Part shown: positions 63,291 through 64,000 of the stretch, in pieces
How the letters are laid out: the number at the start of each line of letters is the position of its first letter
Numbering within the stretch: position 1 is the first letter of the stretch
DNA from: Hoeflea_A sp963921345
GTDB lineage: Bacteria > Pseudomonadota > Alphaproteobacteria > Rhizobiales > Rhizobiaceae
DNA: 64,000 nucleotides
Assembly (NCBI GenBank): GCA_963921345.3
Contig: OZ001229.2
Coordinates: forward strand, 186,001-250,000
Reading direction: 5' to 3'
Notes under the pieces: generated by a model
Seen by the model: only the letters and a program-made list of their open reading frames with translations
Told to the model about the DNA's origin: nothing
Database searches by the model: none
Program-made: the position numbers and the translations under genes

Positions 63291-63882
63291 CCGGTTCGGG
63301 TTCGGACCAATCGCAATCGTCGGGCCAGCCGCTTGTTCGTGCCGGAGATGTGGTGCTCGCATCGACAATCATTGCAAACGACAGTGACACGCCCGGTCCC
63401 GTTGTTGTCGAGATCCGCCGCGGGCCGCTTCAAGGCGCACGCTTGGTCGGTGGTTTCCAGGCCAACCAAACAACACGCACCTTATTGTCCAGTTCAACTC
63501 GGCCGTTCTTCCAGACGGCACACAAGTCCCTGTGTCAGCCTATGCGGTCGATGCGCGCCAAAAGTCTTTGGCCGTGCGCACGGACCTCGATCGCCGCCTC
63601 TTTGCACGATATGCGCCAAGGGTCGCCGCTGCCTTCGTCTCAGGATTAGGCGATGCCTTGTCAGACCCGGGCAGCACGCTTGTCGATCTTGGCGGTGGCG
63701 TGGCAGGCATCACACGCCCCCAGGCGACCTTTGAGTAAGGGGTTTACCAGGGCCTGGCAGAGGTCGGCAACGATCTGGCGGGCGAGTTTGTCCGTTCCGC
63801 ACCAAAGGGCCCGCTCATTTCCCTGCGTTTGCGCCAGATCATCGGTGTTCTCTTCGTCCAGAATGTTGACGTTCCAAACTGA
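63291..63882 (+). pseudogene. DotG/TraO-like type IVB conjugation protein, C-terminal remnant
   Basis: The frame reads LVRAGDVVLASTIIANDSDT then GPVVVEIRRGPLQGARLVGG, the VirB10/DotG-type beta-barrel start. Near 63468 a one-base shift continues it as NTHLIVQFNSAVLPDGTQVP, VSAYAVDARQKSLAVRTDLD and RYAPRVAAAFVSGLG. An in-frame TAA at 63736-63738 is followed, still in frame, by GVYQGLAEVGNDLAGEFVRS and LRLRQIIGVLFVQNVDVPN to a TGA at 63882. The gene thus carries one frameshift and one nonsense codon. Its presence points to an I-type (Dot/Icm-like) conjugative plasmid origin. Confidence 0.6.
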
Positions 63883-63932
63883 GGCCTCGTTGTAGTGGCG
63901 GACGAAGGGTCAACATATTTCGGTCAACGGTA

Positions 63933-64000
63933 CATTGGCGCTACGCGATGGCGCGGCCGCGCTTGCTGTTTTTCGATGCGCGCTTGGTGTTCTTCGTGAT
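63933..64000 (+). CDS. Possible IcmT-like conjugation gene, cut by window edge
   Basis: The last bases read HWRYAMARPRLLFFDARLVF up to the window end, resembling the IcmT pattern of a Trp-Arg start followed by Arg-Pro and Asp-Ala-Arg before a membrane helix. An ATG lies at 63948, but the conserved His-Trp-Arg precedes it, so the start is unclear. It directly follows the DotG/TraO-like remnant, which supports the idea. Only about 22 codons are visible. Confidence 0.35.

Noticed and set aside
1..64000. tRNA, rRNA or CRISPR array
   Set aside because: No cloverleaf-like segment with CCA, no rRNA landmark sequence and no regularly spaced repeat array was seen on either strand.

Overview
The window looks like part of a plasmid or genomic island of a high-GC alphaproteobacterium, probably of the Rhizobiales/Rhodobacterales type. 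This is inferred from codon use, the IS families present (IS21, ISAzo13, IS630, IS5, IS66, IS6) and remnants of a Dot/Icm-type (I-type) conjugation system plus a relaxase tail. No rRNA, tRNA, CRISPR array or core housekeeping operon was seen.

Left third (1-17.5 kb), accessory and defence DNA. An IS21 element (istA/istB) enters from the left edge. It is followed by small membrane and secreted proteins, a decayed ISAzo13-type transposase, a possible antitoxin remnant and a serine recombinase. Next comes an Eco57I-like restriction-modification locus on the minus strand: a 1021-aa nuclease-methylase, a separate 581-aa adenine methylase and a ribbon-helix-helix regulator. It abuts a helicase-phospholipase D gene that has lost its 5' end, including Walker A. 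A DprA-like protein overlapping a ComF-like phosphoribosyltransferase follows, then IS remnants.

Middle (17.5-28 kb), mixed and partly decayed cargo. A tyrosinase sits behind a His-rich small protein that needs a frameshift. An AT-richer patch encodes secreted and membrane proteins, one broken by an IS5 insertion that can be reconstructed exactly and one by an in-frame amber codon. A relaxase tail, an isoprenylcysteine-methyltransferase-like membrane enzyme, a GMC oxidoreductase and an IS630 element complete the region.

Right half (28.3-61.7 kb), one large same-strand hybrid polyketide/nonribosomal peptide cluster. Gene order: a duplicated-fold protein of unknown role; PKS A (ACP-KS-AT-AT-MT-ACP); PKS B (KS-AT-DH-KR-ACP); PKS C (KS-AT-ACP); PKS D (KS-AT-degenerate DH-ACP); NRPS E (docking-C-A-KR-PCP-C); NRPS F (A-PCP, serine-type pocket by eye); a KS-AT protein with both active sites lost; a BacB-like bicupin; a BacA-like prephenate decarboxylase; a NodU-type carbamoyltransferase; and an Sfp-type phosphopantetheinyl transferase. 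Most genes overlap or abut, which suggests one operon. The working model is that BacA/BacB turn prephenate into a non-aromatic dihydro-hydroxyphenylpyruvate-type keto acid. The A-KR-PCP module, whose A domain lacks the Asp that anchors an amino group, would activate and reduce a keto acid of this kind. The polyketide would be joined to it and to serine, and a hydroxyl carbamoylated. No thioesterase or reductase release domain was found.

Right edge (61.7-64 kb). Fragments of IS66, Tn3-family and IS6-family transposases are followed by a broken DotG/TraO-like conjugation gene and the start of an IcmT-like gene.
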